Under the pieces are notes generated by a model that did not search any database, had not been told where the DNA came from, and saw only the letters and a program-made list of their open reading frames with translations. Positions 53,189 through 62,086 of a stretch of 64,000 nucleotides of DNA are shown piece by piece; position 1 is the stretch's first letter; each line of letters starts with the position of its first letter. The stretch covers positions 1-64,000 of the forward strand of contig JAQXKZ010000014.1 of NCBI GenBank assembly GCA_029010715.1, given 5' to 3'. The translations under genes and the position numbers were made by a program. Origin of the DNA: Clostridiales bacterium. GTDB taxonomy: Bacteria > Bacillota > Clostridia > Oscillospirales > Oscillospiraceae.

Positions 53189-54079
53189 ATGCTTATGGAA
53201 ACTGTATGCGATATCTGCCCGCGTCACTGCGGCGCGCTGCGCGGTGACACGAAGCCCGGCGGGGTGTGCGCCAGTCCCCTCCTGCCCCGGGTCGCCAGAG
53301 CCGCGGCGCACTTCGGCGAGGAGCCGTGCATCGGCGGCAAAAACGGGGCCGGAGCCATTTTCTTCACCGGCTGCAATCTCAGATGCGTATTCTGCCAGAA
53401 CCGCAGGATAAGCCGCGGGCAGGGCGGGCAGAGCGTCAGCGTGCAGCGGCTGCGCGAAATAATTCTCCGGCTGCGTGACGAGGGGGTGTCGTGTATTGAT
53501 CTCGTCACCGGAGCCCATTTCACCCCGGCGATCGCCGAGGCTCTGTCCGGGCTTGATCTTGACATACCTGTAGTATGGAACAGCTCCGGTTATGAGAGCG
53601 TTGAAGCTCTTCGGATGCTTGAGGGGCTGGTGCAGGTATACATGCCTGATTTCAAATACTTCGACAGTGCCGCGGCCGGGCGCTACAGCGCTGCGGCCGA
53701 CTACCCTGAGGTCGCCGCCGCGGCGATAAAGGAGATGTACCGCCAGACCGGGCCCTATGTCATGGACGGCGACGGCCTGCTCCGCTCCGGCGTTCTGATA
53801 CGTCACCTCATACTGCCCGGCAGAGGCGAGGACGCGATGAACGTCATGGACTTCGCCGCGGACGAATTTCCGCAGGGCGCCGTGCTTTTCTCTCTGATGA
53901 GCCAATACACGCCCATGCCCGGGCTTACTGGCTTTCCGGAGCTCTCGGCGCGCATAGACGCGGAGCTCAACGGGCGGCTCATACATTATATGTCCGTGCG
54001 CCATCTCAGCGGCTACTGGCAGGATACCGCCTCCGCCACGGCGGATATGATCCCGGACTTTGACGGAACCGGAACATAA
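53189..54079 (+). CDS. Radical SAM protein (PflA-like, COG1313 family)
   Basis: 296 residues. The radical SAM cluster motif is TGCNLRCVFCQN (C-x-x-x-C-x-x-C). An N-terminal cysteine-rich segment CDICPRHCGALRGDTKPGGV-type text (shown in part) has additional C-x-x-C-x-x-x-C cysteines, as in COG1313 members. The fold is that of pyruvate-formate-lyase activase relatives, but it lacks a partner glycyl radical enzyme here. The target is unknown. The start ATG 53189 follows AGAGG; ATG 53195 is possible. Confidence 0.87.
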   Translation: MLMETVCDICPRHCGALRGDTKPGGVCASPLLPRVARAAAHFGEEPCIGGKNGAGAIFFTGCNLRCVFCQNRRISRGQGGQSVSVQRLREIILRLRDEGVSCIDLVTGAHFTPAIAEALSGLDLDIPVVWNSSGYESVEALRMLEGLVQVYMPDFKYFDSAAAGRYSAAADYPEVAAAAIKEMYRQTGPYVMDGDGLLRSGVLIRHLILPGRGEDAMNVMDFAADEFPQGAVLFSLMSQYTPMPGLTGFPELSARIDAELNGRLIHYMSVRHLSGYWQDTASATADMIPDFDGTGT

Positions 54080-54080
54080 A

Positions 54081-54115
54081 ATCGCCGGAAAAGCCATAAC
54101 GGCTTTTCCGGCGAT
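54081..54115. terminator. Hairpin after the radical SAM gene
   Basis: A perfect 15-bp stem (ATCGCCGGAAAAGCC/GGCTTTTCCGGCGAT) with an ATAAC loop. The following U-tract is weak (ACTGTTTATC), so termination is likely but not certain. Confidence 0.65.
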
Positions 54116-54239
54116 ACTGTTTATCAGACATAATGCGGGCCTCCTGCCCTTTCAGGCTCTCACGGCGGCTCACCTGTCACACTGCTGAGCGGCGCTTCTC
54201 AGACAGTCCGAATCGTCGCTTTTACATTGAAATGTGCCT

Positions 54240-55115
54240 CTACCACTGGCCCTGGAATATCTGCGCTATCGGCGAGTCAGAGGAGACGACCAGCGTTTTG
54301 TTTCCGTTCTTCAGGGCATTCTGCGCCATGTCGAGCGCGCGCATGTACTCGTAGAAATCCGCCTCGGCCGGGGTATCGTAGATCTCGGAAAGGATGCGCA
54401 TATACTCGGCCTCGCCCTCAGCCTTCAGCTTCTCCGCCCTGGCGTTTGCCTCGGAGAGCGTGATCTGCACGGACTTGTCCGCCTCGTTGCGGATCTGCTT
54501 TGCCTCGGCCTCGCCTTCGGCGGCGAAGGACGCGGCAATGTTGCCGCGCTCGGAGATCATGCGCTCATATACCGCGGCCTTGTTCTCATCAGGCAGGTCG
54601 AGCCGCTTTGTCTCTATGGCGAGCACGGTAATGCCGTAGGCGTCGAAGGTATTGCCGACATTGTCCATGATCTTCTGAGCAAGCAGGCCGTCACGCCCGG
54701 ATATGATCGTCTCCTGCTTCATGGAGCTGATGACGGTTTTCAGGCTGTTGTAGACCACGGTGTCAATACGGTATTCGGCGTTGGAAATATTACCGGAAAG
54801 GGTCTGGATGAATTTCAGCGGGTCGTCTATGCGCCAGAGCACAAAGCTGTCGGCAACCATGGATTTCTTGTCGCTGGTGATGACGTCGCTAACTGCAAGG
54901 TCGTAGATCATCTCGGTCTTGGGCAGGGTGCTTGTGGACTGGATAAACGGCAGCTTCATATTCAGGCCCGGCTCGTCCACGATCCTGACCACCGCGCCGA
55001 ACTGACGCACGACGGTGTATTCGTTTGGATAGGTCGTATAGAAGCAACCGCCGAGCACTATTATCACAAGCAGCAGGGCTGCTGCGGAAAGACCTATTTT
55101 CATTCCTTTTTTCAT
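54240..55115 (-). CDS. hflC: HflC-type SPFH protease modulator
   Basis: 291 residues. A membrane helix at about 7-28 (SAAALLLVIIVLGGCFYTTY) precedes the SPFH domain (EYTVVRQFGAVVRIVDEPGL and AEYRIDTVVYNSLKTVIS) and a charged coiled coil (RGNIAASFAAEGEAEAKQIR). With HflK it forms a large cage that modulates FtsH. ATG 55115 follows GGGAGG by 8 bases; the frame to 55154 overlaps hflK. Follows hflK by 4 bases. Confidence 0.88.
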   Translation of the reverse strand: MKKGMKIGLSAAALLLVIIVLGGCFYTTYPNEYTVVRQFGAVVRIVDEPGLNMKLPFIQSTSTLPKTEMIYDLAVSDVITSDKKSMVADSFVLWRIDDPLKFIQTLSGNISNAEYRIDTVVYNSLKTVISSMKQETIISGRDGLLAQKIMDNVGNTFDAYGITVLAIETKRLDLPDENKAAVYERMISERGNIAASFAAEGEAEAKQIRNEADKSVQITLSEANARAEKLKAEGEAEYMRILSEIYDTPAEADFYEYMRALDMAQNALKNGNKTLVVSSDSPIAQIFQGQW

Positions 55116-55119
55116 GTTT

Positions 55120-56094
55120 TCAGCCTCCCATGTTGACGGTCGCAAACTGCTCAAGCGGCAAAGCGGTCTGCACCCCGGAGTTCTTGTCGATTATATAAAG
55201 CTTCATATCGGGGAGTATATTCTCCATCGCCTCGTAGAACAGTCTCTGCTTGGTGATGAGAGGATATTTTTCATACTCATTGAACAGCTCCTGGAAGCGC
55301 GCGGCCTGTCCGTTGGCCTCGTTGATCTTGCTCTCCTTATAGCCCTCCGCGCTCTTTATGATCTGGTCGGCGTCGGCGTTTGCCGCGGGAATGACCTCGT
55401 TGGCGTACTTGCGGGCATTGTTGACCGCAGTATCCGCAGACTGCTTTGCGGTCTCAACGGCGGTGAATGCCTGCTGTACCTCCTCCGTGGGCGGCTCGGC
55501 GTCCTGAATGGTTATGTTTGTCAGCTGCAGGCCGATGTCCTCGCCCTCAAGTCTGGTCACGACCTTCTGTTTTATGGCCGCCTGTATCTCGCTCTTGCCT
55601 GTGGTGATGACGCTGTCGACATCGTACAGGCCGATGGTGTCGCGTATGTAGCTCTGGCAGAGCATACGCAGGATATCCAGCGGCTGCTCGGAATTGTAGA
55701 GATACTTTACAGGATCGGTAATCCTGTACTCCACGTAGAAGTCCACATTGACAAAATTATAGTCGTAGGTTATCATCAGCGACTCGTCCTCCGCTCCAGA
55801 ACCGTCGTTCCGGTAGCCGAGAGGGAAGCCCTGAATAGTCTTGGATACCTTGGTCACATCCTGGATATAAGGTATCTTCAGCTTCAGGCCAGAGGTCGTG
55901 ACCATGCTCGGCTTTCCGAATGTGGTTATAACCCCGTACTGGTCCTCCTTCAGCGTATAAAAGGAGTCCAGCGCCGTCACGATCAGCAGTATCACGACCA
56001 CTATCGTCAGCACCGTTTTCATCACTGGGCGTTTCAGCGGCTTGGGTCCCGGCGCAGCGCCGCTGCTGTAGCTGCCGTCTTTGTAAAAAATCAT
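55120..56094 (-). CDS. hflK: HflK-type SPFH protease modulator
   Basis: 324 residues. A cytoplasmic N-terminus (IFYKDGSYSSGAAPG) is followed by one membrane helix (about 24-44, VLTIVVVILLIVTALDSFYT), the SPFH domain with the HflK-typical YGVITTFGKPSMVTTSGL and TYDYNFVNVDFYVEYRI, and a helical tail with ALNARKYANE-like repeats. It pairs with HflC downstream. This is the second SPFH system in the window, distinct from NfeD/paraslipin. Confidence 0.9.
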   Translation of the reverse strand: MIFYKDGSYSSGAAPGPKPLKRPVMKTVLTIVVVILLIVTALDSFYTLKEDQYGVITTFGKPSMVTTSGLKLKIPYIQDVTKVSKTIQGFPLGYRNDGSGAEDESLMITYDYNFVNVDFYVEYRITDPVKYLYNSEQPLDILRMLCQSYIRDTIGLYDVDSVITTGKSEIQAAIKQKVVTRLEGEDIGLQLTNITIQDAEPPTEEVQQAFTAVETAKQSADTAVNNARKYANEVIPAANADADQIIKSAEGYKESKINEANGQAARFQELFNEYEKYPLITKQRLFYEAMENILPDMKLYIIDKNSGVQTALPLEQFATVNMGG

Positions 56095-56315
56095 GTGTGT
56101 CCCCTTTCTTTCTCATCGTTAAGACATCTTATGTGCAGTATTATACAGGAAACGCCGCTCCATGCAAAGGGGGTATACACAGTGCAGATTTAATTGTTTA
56201 CAGAATGTTTCTTTTTATTTTAGGTTCATTTAAGAATTACAGCCTACAATCTTGACGCCTGAAGGCGTTCCGGAGCCATTTTACGGCTCCGTCTATTCAA
56301 AGGAGGAGATGCTGG

Positions 56316-57272
56316 TTGATTGAAGTAAAGCATCTGACGAAGCGCTATGGGGAACATCTCGCCGTGGACGACCTGTCCTTTACTATAGAGGACGGGCAGA
56401 TCTACGGCTTTCTCGGTCCCAACGGCGCGGGCAAATCCACTACCATGAACATTATGACCGGCTGTCTCGCCGCCACATCCGGCGACGTGACGATAGACGG
56501 TCTCGACATTTTTGAGGACGCCGCGCAGGCCAAGCGTCTGATCGGCTATCTGCCGGAGCAGCCGCCGCTGTATCCCGACAGGACGCCGCGCGAATACCTG
56601 CGCTTCGTGGCCGAGGCCAAACGCGTCCCGCCGTCTGAGATACGCGGGCAGATTGACCGCGTGCTTGACATCACGCAGACCGCCGGCGTGGCCGACAGGC
56701 TGATAAAAAATCTCTCCAAGGGCTACAGGCAGCGCGTCGGTATAGCGCAGGCTCTGCTCGGCAGCCCCAGGGTCATAATTCTCGACGAACCGACGGTCGG
56801 CCTCGACCCAAAGCAGATTGTTGAGATACGCGATCTGATAAAGGACCTGGGCCGCGAGCACACCGTCATACTCTCCAGTCACATTCTCTCTGAGGTGCAG
56901 GCGATATGCACCACGATACTGATAATCTCAGAAGGACGGCTGGTCGCCTGCGACACGGCGGAGAACCTTGAAAAGCTGTTTGCAGGCTCCGTCTCGGTTG
57001 AGCTGGACGTCGACGCGGACGAGGAGGAGGCCGGACGCATCGTCTCCTCGCTCCCGGCCGTATCAAAGTCTGAAATCAGTAAAAGGCCGGACGGTGGCAG
57101 CCATCTGAGACTGGAGGCCGGAAGTGAGTATTCAGACTCCGTCTGCCGTGAGCTGTCGCTGGCCTTTGCCGGCTCCGGCCATGCCGTATTGCAGATGACA
57201 ACCTCGAAGGCAAGCCTTGAGGATATCTTCATAGAGCTTACCGGCAGCGAAAAGGAGGCCGACAAAACATGA
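56316..57272 (+). CDS. ABC transporter ATP-binding protein (GldA-like)
   Basis: 318 residues. Walker A GPNGAGKST, Q-loop near GYLPEQPPLYPD, signature LSKGYRQRVGIAQAL, Walker B VIILDEPTVGLD and switch His in SSHILSEV. A C-terminal extension of about 85 residues follows the NBD. It pairs with the permease (4-bp overlap) and the GldG- and DUF4340-type genes. Start TTG 56316 after AGGAGGAG, 9 bases away. Two short GC hairpins lie in the leader (about 56253-56294). Confidence 0.93.
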   Translation: MIEVKHLTKRYGEHLAVDDLSFTIEDGQIYGFLGPNGAGKSTTMNIMTGCLAATSGDVTIDGLDIFEDAAQAKRLIGYLPEQPPLYPDRTPREYLRFVAEAKRVPPSEIRGQIDRVLDITQTAGVADRLIKNLSKGYRQRVGIAQALLGSPRVIILDEPTVGLDPKQIVEIRDLIKDLGREHTVILSSHILSEVQAICTTILIISEGRLVACDTAENLEKLFAGSVSVELDVDADEEEAGRIVSSLPAVSKSEISKRPDGGSHLRLEAGSEYSDSVCRELSLAFAGSGHAVLQMTTSKASLEDIFIELTGSEKEADKT

Positions 57273-58132
57273 GAGCCGTATTCCGTCACGAGCTGTCCTC
57301 GTACTTCACGGGTCTTTCCGGCTATGTATTCGGTGCGTTCCTGCTGCTTTTCGCGGGAATATACACCATGGCCTACAACATCAAAAACGCCCTGAGCAAC
57401 TTCGAATATGTGCTCAGCGGCATGTCCTTCATCTTCCTTATAATCGTACCCATACTCACGATGCGCGTGCTGGCAGAGGAAAAGCGCCAGAAAACGGATC
57501 AGCTGCTCTATTCCCTGCCCCTTACAATGACACAGGTTGTGATGGGTAAATACGCCGCCATGCTGGTGATGCTCCTTGTCCCTTTGGCCATCATCAGCAT
57601 TTACCCGCTCATTCTCTCGGTCTACGGCAATGTCAATCTCGCCGCCGCCTACGGGGCGCTCACGGGCTTTTTCTTCCTCGGCGCGGCACTGCTCGCCGTC
57701 GGGACCTTCGTCTCCTCTCTCACCGAAAGCCAGGCCGTGGCGGCCGGCCTGTGCTTTGTGGTGCTTCTGGTCAATTATTTTCTCTCCAGTCTCGCGAGCT
57801 TCCTGTCGACGACGGCTTTCGCCTCTTTTGCGGCCTTTGCCGTGTGCATCGCCCTGCTGGCACTGATATTCTGGCGTATGACGAAAAGCGGCTTCGGAGC
57901 GTCCGTGATCTTTATCGCGCTCGAGGCCGTGCTATTCGCGCTGTACACCTTCAGAAAAGACAGCTTCGGGGGCCTGTTCCCGACGCTGCTGCAGAGGCTC
58001 TCGCTCTTCGCCCGCTTCGAGCAGTTCGTAAACGGAGTCTTTGACATCACCGCGATAGTGTTCTACATCTCCGTCATAGGCGTGTTTCTGTTTATCAGCG
58101 TTCAGTCTATGGAGAAGAGGAGGTGGAGCTGA
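57269..58132 (+). CDS. ABC transporter permease (GldF-like, ABC-2 type)
   Basis: 287 residues with six predicted helices: about 17-35, 48-72, 100-125, 132-155, 165-200 and 240-280. The N-terminal motif FRHELSSYFTGLSGYVFGA fits GldF/NosY-type ABC-2 permeases. ATG 57269 overlaps the ATPase stop. The next gene's start overlaps its stop (TGATG). Confidence 0.88.
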   Translation: MRAVFRHELSSYFTGLSGYVFGAFLLLFAGIYTMAYNIKNALSNFEYVLSGMSFIFLIIVPILTMRVLAEEKRQKTDQLLYSLPLTMTQVVMGKYAAMLVMLLVPLAIISIYPLILSVYGNVNLAAAYGALTGFFFLGAALLAVGTFVSSLTESQAVAAGLCFVVLLVNYFLSSLASFLSTTAFASFAAFAVCIALLALIFWRMTKSGFGASVIFIALEAVLFALYTFRKDSFGGLFPTLLQRLSLFARFEQFVNGVFDITAIVFYISVIGVFLFISVQSMEKRRWS

Positions 58133-59580
58133 TGAAAAACAGGAAAAACATCTTCAGCTCAATCGGCACGCGCAGTTTCCGCGTCGGCGGCTACAGCGTG
58201 GCCGCGGTCGTGATAGTACTCGCCATCGCTGTCGCGCTGAACGCCTTTGCCGCCGCTCTCCCCTCAAAGTACACCAAGCTGGACACCACGGCGAGCGGCC
58301 TGTATACCCTGTCCGACCAGACGGAAACGCAGCTTGCCGTTCTCGACGGAGAGGTCGAAATATACTGGATAGTTCAGTCCGGCCGTGAGGACAGCACCCT
58401 TGCCTCCCTGCTCGACCGCTACAGCGGTATGAGCAGATATGTTAAGGTCATCAAAAAAGACCCGGATGTCTATCCGGGCTTTGCGCAGCAGTACACCAAC
58501 GGCCGGGTATACAACAACTCCCTCGTTGTCTGCCGCGGCGACCGCTACCGCTATATCGACTACAACGAGCTGTACGAGTACGACTACTCCGACTATTACA
58601 CTACCGGCTCGTACAGTCAGAGCTTTGCCGCTGAAGGAGCGATCACCGGCGCCATAGGCTTCGTCACGAACGATGAGCTGCCGGTAATGTACACGCTCAT
58701 GGGGCACGGCGAGGCGGAGCTAAGCACCGCTTTCCGGAGCTCCGTCGAAAAGCAGAATATTGAGCTTAAGGAGCTGTCCCTGCTGACGGCCGAGGATGTG
58801 CCCTCCGACGCGGACGTGCTGCTCATCGCCATACCGCAGAGCGACATTTCCTCCGGCGAAGCGGACAAGATAGCCGCCTACCTCAAAAAGGGCGGCCGTA
58901 TGCTGCTCGTCACCGACCCGCCCAAGGACGGGCCCTTCACAAATCTCTGGGCGCTCATGTCCTCCTACGGAGTCGCCGCCAACGACGGCATAGTCGTCGA
59001 GGCAGATCAGAACAATTACGCCTGGGGCACGCCGTACTATCTGCTGCCGGACATCGGCAGCCACAGCATAACCGCTCCTCTTGCCGACGGCGGCTACTAC
59101 GTGCTGCTGTCTGTGGCGCAGGGGCTCAGCGTCAGCGACACCCTCCCCGAAGGGGTCTCGGCAACTCAATTGCTGACTACCTCTTCCTCCGCCTACTCCA
59201 AGACCGCCGGCTACGGCATCACGACCTATGAAAAGGAAGAGGGCGACATTGACGGCCCCTTTGCCCTGGGCGTCGCAATCACCGCGTCAAATTCCGGTAT
59301 GGACGATACCCGGATAGTATGGATATCCTCCGGAGCCCTGCTGGACGACGAGAGCAGCGCCATGGTATCCGGCGGCAATCAGGACCTTTTCCTGAACGCC
59401 CTGAGCTGGATGTGCGAGCAGGAGGAAAGCATATCCATACACTCCAAGAATTTGAGCTACGAGTATCTTACGATGAGCAGCTCTGCGGCGTCGGCTATGA
59501 CCGCCGTTACAGTGTGGCTTCTGCCGGCGCTGTTCCTCGGTATCGGAGTCTGTGTACACCTCAGGAGGAAACACACATGA
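58132..59580 (+). CDS. GldG-family membrane-anchored ABC-associated protein
   Basis: 482 residues from ATG 58132, which follows AGGAGG by 8 bases. A membrane helix near the N-terminus (YSVAAVVIVLAIAVALNAFA), a long extracytoplasmic region and a final helix (TAVTVWLLPALFLGIGVCV) match GldG/ABC-type uncharacterised transport proteins. Conserved text includes TTASGLYTLSDQTETQLAVL, VMYTLMGHGEAEL and GGRMLLVTDPPKDG. Its role in Firmicutes is unknown; in Bacteroidetes the Gld ABC is linked to gliding. Overlaps the next start by 4 bases. Confidence 0.87.
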   Translation: MKNRKNIFSSIGTRSFRVGGYSVAAVVIVLAIAVALNAFAAALPSKYTKLDTTASGLYTLSDQTETQLAVLDGEVEIYWIVQSGREDSTLASLLDRYSGMSRYVKVIKKDPDVYPGFAQQYTNGRVYNNSLVVCRGDRYRYIDYNELYEYDYSDYYTTGSYSQSFAAEGAITGAIGFVTNDELPVMYTLMGHGEAELSTAFRSSVEKQNIELKELSLLTAEDVPSDADVLLIAIPQSDISSGEADKIAAYLKKGGRMLLVTDPPKDGPFTNLWALMSSYGVAANDGIVVEADQNNYAWGTPYYLLPDIGSHSITAPLADGGYYVLLSVAQGLSVSDTLPEGVSATQLLTTSSSAYSKTAGYGITTYEKEEGDIDGPFALGVAITASNSGMDDTRIVWISSGALLDDESSAMVSGGNQDLFLNALSWMCEQEESISIHSKNLSYEYLTMSSSAASAMTAVTVWLLPALFLGIGVCVHLRRKHT

Positions 59581-61004
59581 AAAGAACGAAAAAGCTTCTT
59601 ATACTGCTGTGTATCCTCGCCGCGGTATGTGCGGCCGCCTTCGGCGCCGCGAGGCTCAACCCGGAGCCTGACACGGACGCGGAGCAGGACGGCAGCGACG
59701 TCATATTCTCCGTTGATCCGGACTCAGTCACGCTGCTGAGCTTTGATTACACGGACAGTATCAGCTTCGACCGGGATGGTGATGGCTGGATATATTCCGC
59801 CGACCAGAGCTTTCCCGTGAACACCGCGCGCATAGACAAAATGCTCGGCGCGGTCAGCGGCATAGAGGCGCTGAAAACCATAGATGATCCGGAGCCGCTC
59901 TCGCAGTACGGGCTGGACGACCCCGTATGCAGTGTGTCGCTCACGGCGGACGGGAGCGAATACAGCTTCAGCATCGGCAATGAGTCCGCTATGGGCGGCG
60001 GGCGCTATTTCTCGAACGGCGACGGCAGGGTATACCTCGTCGACGGCAGTCTGCTCGACAGCTTCGGTTACGGCCTGTATGATATGGTAAAGAAAGAATT
60101 GCTGCCTAACATGGACGATACCATAAGCTTTACAGTCAATGCCGGCGACAAGCACTATGAGCTTGACCGTATCGAAAACAGCGGCCTCGCCTACAGCGAC
60201 GATTACGTTTGGTTCTACAAGGACGGCGAGGATTATCTGACGCTCGATACCGCGCTGGCAAAAAGCTTTGTCTCCAAAATCACCGGGCTGAGCTGGGGCG
60301 AGTGCGTGAACTACAAGGCCAGCGAAGCCGATCTCAAATCCTACGGTCTTGTCAGCCCGGGCGTCACCGTAAACGTCGTCTACGCCAATACCGTCGAGGT
60401 GGAAACCAACATGACAGACAGCGGCGGAGAGCCGATATACGATAAACAGAAGTCCGAGCGCAGCTTTACTCTGGAGATCGGCAGCTACTGCGACGACAAG
60501 TGCTACGCGCGTATATCAGGCTCCCAGATGGTCTATCTCATCGACGGCACGGTACGCGACGGTCTGCTGCACGTGACCTACGAGTCGCTGCAGCCGGACG
60601 AGGTGCTGAGCATGGACTGGGACACTGTGGATTCCGTTGACATCCATATCGGCGGCGGTGATTATACCTTTACCAAAAGCGGCGGTAGCCTCAGTTCCGG
60701 GGACGGCGGCAGCGAAGCACAGAACACATGGCTGCTTGACGGCGAGGAGAAGGAGCTTCAGCCCATACTGGACAGGCTAAACGGCATGATACCCAGCGAC
60801 AGCGGCAGCGAGAAAGAGCCGGAGCTCGGCCTTCAGGTACGCTTTACCTTCCACCGCAGCACAGAGAGCTTCCGCACCGTCACACTGGAATTTTATGACT
60901 ACGACAGCGGAAACTGTCTGGTGAGCCTTGACGGGGTGAGCAGGCTGCTCGTCTCCCGCTCCGATCTGAGCTATTTACTCAATGATTTAAACGCCCTGCT
61001 CTGA
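59577..61004 (+). CDS. DUF4340-domain protein of the Gld-type ABC unit
   Basis: 475 residues. ATG 59577 follows AGGAGG by 8 bases and overlaps the GldG stop (ATGA). A signal-anchor (KKLLILLCILAAVCAAAFGA) leads to an extracytoplasmic region with beta-rich DUF4340-type repeats (VTLLSFDYTDSISFDRDGDG, then YGLDDPVCSVSLTADGSEYS). Related DUF4340 proteins sit beside GldG homologues. The ligand is unknown. A longer open frame reaching back to 59319 is an artefact within the GldG gene. Confidence 0.85.
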   Translation: MKRTKKLLILLCILAAVCAAAFGAARLNPEPDTDAEQDGSDVIFSVDPDSVTLLSFDYTDSISFDRDGDGWIYSADQSFPVNTARIDKMLGAVSGIEALKTIDDPEPLSQYGLDDPVCSVSLTADGSEYSFSIGNESAMGGGRYFSNGDGRVYLVDGSLLDSFGYGLYDMVKKELLPNMDDTISFTVNAGDKHYELDRIENSGLAYSDDYVWFYKDGEDYLTLDTALAKSFVSKITGLSWGECVNYKASEADLKSYGLVSPGVTVNVVYANTVEVETNMTDSGGEPIYDKQKSERSFTLEIGSYCDDKCYARISGSQMVYLIDGTVRDGLLHVTYESLQPDEVLSMDWDTVDSVDIHIGGGDYTFTKSGGSLSSGDGGSEAQNTWLLDGEEKELQPILDRLNGMIPSDSGSEKEPELGLQVRFTFHRSTESFRTVTLEFYDYDSGNCLVSLDGVSRLLVSRSDLSYLLNDLNALL

Positions 61005-61008
61005 AAAC

Positions 61009-61047
61009 AGCAAGAAGCAGGCCCCGTACGGGGTCTGCTTCTTGCTT
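61009..61047. terminator. Terminator of the Gld-type ABC operon and of the convergent P-loop gene
   Basis: A stem of about 16 bp (AGCAAGAAGCAGGCCCC/GGGGTCTGCTTCTTGCT, one mismatch) with a GTAC loop. T-rich on the plus side (TTTAT). Confidence 0.7.
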
Positions 61048-62042
61048 TATGCGTCCTTTTGTACACCGACCTTATTGTAGTTTGCGTACATGGTGTCAGT
61101 CGCCCTGCGGATGGCGGCGGTCACGTCCGCGACCTTGGCTGCGTCCCACTCGTCCGGCTCGGCGCGCAGGAAGGATGTCTTGTCCACGCGGTTGTCAAAT
61201 ATGCCGATGGGGACATTGTAGGTCCTTCCGTGAGCCCTGACGGTGACGGTGTCCCTGACCTCGGCAGTGTTGACGAGATACTCCATATCGTCGCAGCCGT
61301 AGTCCCCGAGCATAACTGCCATCGGCACACCGTGGTGCAGATTGGAGCCCGGGTCGTTCGGGTCGGCGCGGTCGGCGTTCTTGCGGCGGGACTCCTCGGG
61401 TGTGACCCAGATATAGAGTATGACAGCGTTTTCGAGTATTTCGGGGCAGAACATCGGCAGCGAGTACTGATATCCGAAGGTTCCGGTCAGCGGCATGGAC
61501 GCGCCGTCCGGTCCGCCGCGGGCGCACTCAATGATTATGGTCTTGTTCTCAAAGGATTCGGGGTAAGCCGCATGCTTGCCGTCGAGCATGGCGCGGGCCT
61601 CTCTTTCGAGGATGGAGGCGAGCCTTGTGCGCACTCCCCCGTCGAGCAGGCCGAGACGCGGCGCAATGCCCGCGATCTCACCGGCGCGGTCGATACGGTC
61701 GAACAGCAGCTGCGCGGCGGAGTCTGTTTTAACAACATTGCGGTTCATGAGATCGTGGTAGTCCTCGTTGAGCATGGCGCAGAGCGTGCCCCAGTCGCGG
61801 CCGTCAATGAAGGGCTCCTCGCCGGGATAGAATATGCGCGGCCGGCCCATTGCCTCGAGCTCGTTATCTATGCGGCGCATCATATGCACATAGGGAAAAT
61901 CGTCAAGCTGGAGGTTTTCACCGATGTGAAACTCGTTCTGAAGCCGCTCGGGCTCGACGTTCGCCATGAAGTTTCTGACTTCGGATTTGCCGGAGGCCGG
62001 CAGGGCCTGCAGCAGCACAACCTTGAACACTTTGTTTTCCAT
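61047..62042 (-). CDS. P-loop protein of unknown function
   Basis: 331 residues. The N-terminus VFKVVLLQALPASGKSEVRN contains a Walker A-like loop, A-L-P-A-S-G-K-S, in which the first Gly is Ala. Acidic and polar motifs follow (FIDGRDWGTLCAMLNEDYHD, IIIECARGGPDGAS, GDYGCDDMEYLVN). No signal peptide. It resembles nucleotide kinases by the first loop only; I cannot name a family. AGGAGG lies before the ATG. Encoded 44 bases after a 5'-nucleotidase and probably in the same transcript, which suggests a nucleotide or phosphonate-related role (inference). Confidence 0.7.
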   Translation of the reverse strand: MENKVFKVVLLQALPASGKSEVRNFMANVEPERLQNEFHIGENLQLDDFPYVHMMRRIDNELEAMGRPRIFYPGEEPFIDGRDWGTLCAMLNEDYHDLMNRNVVKTDSAAQLLFDRIDRAGEIAGIAPRLGLLDGGVRTRLASILEREARAMLDGKHAAYPESFENKTIIIECARGGPDGASMPLTGTFGYQYSLPMFCPEILENAVILYIWVTPEESRRKNADRADPNDPGSNLHHGVPMAVMLGDYGCDDMEYLVNTAEVRDTVTVRAHGRTYNVPIGIFDNRVDKTSFLRAEPDEWDAAKVADVTAAIRRATDTMYANYNKVGVQKDA

Positions 62043-62086
62043 TTTATCCTCCTTTTATCTGTCTGTCATCACATATACAGGCCGGC

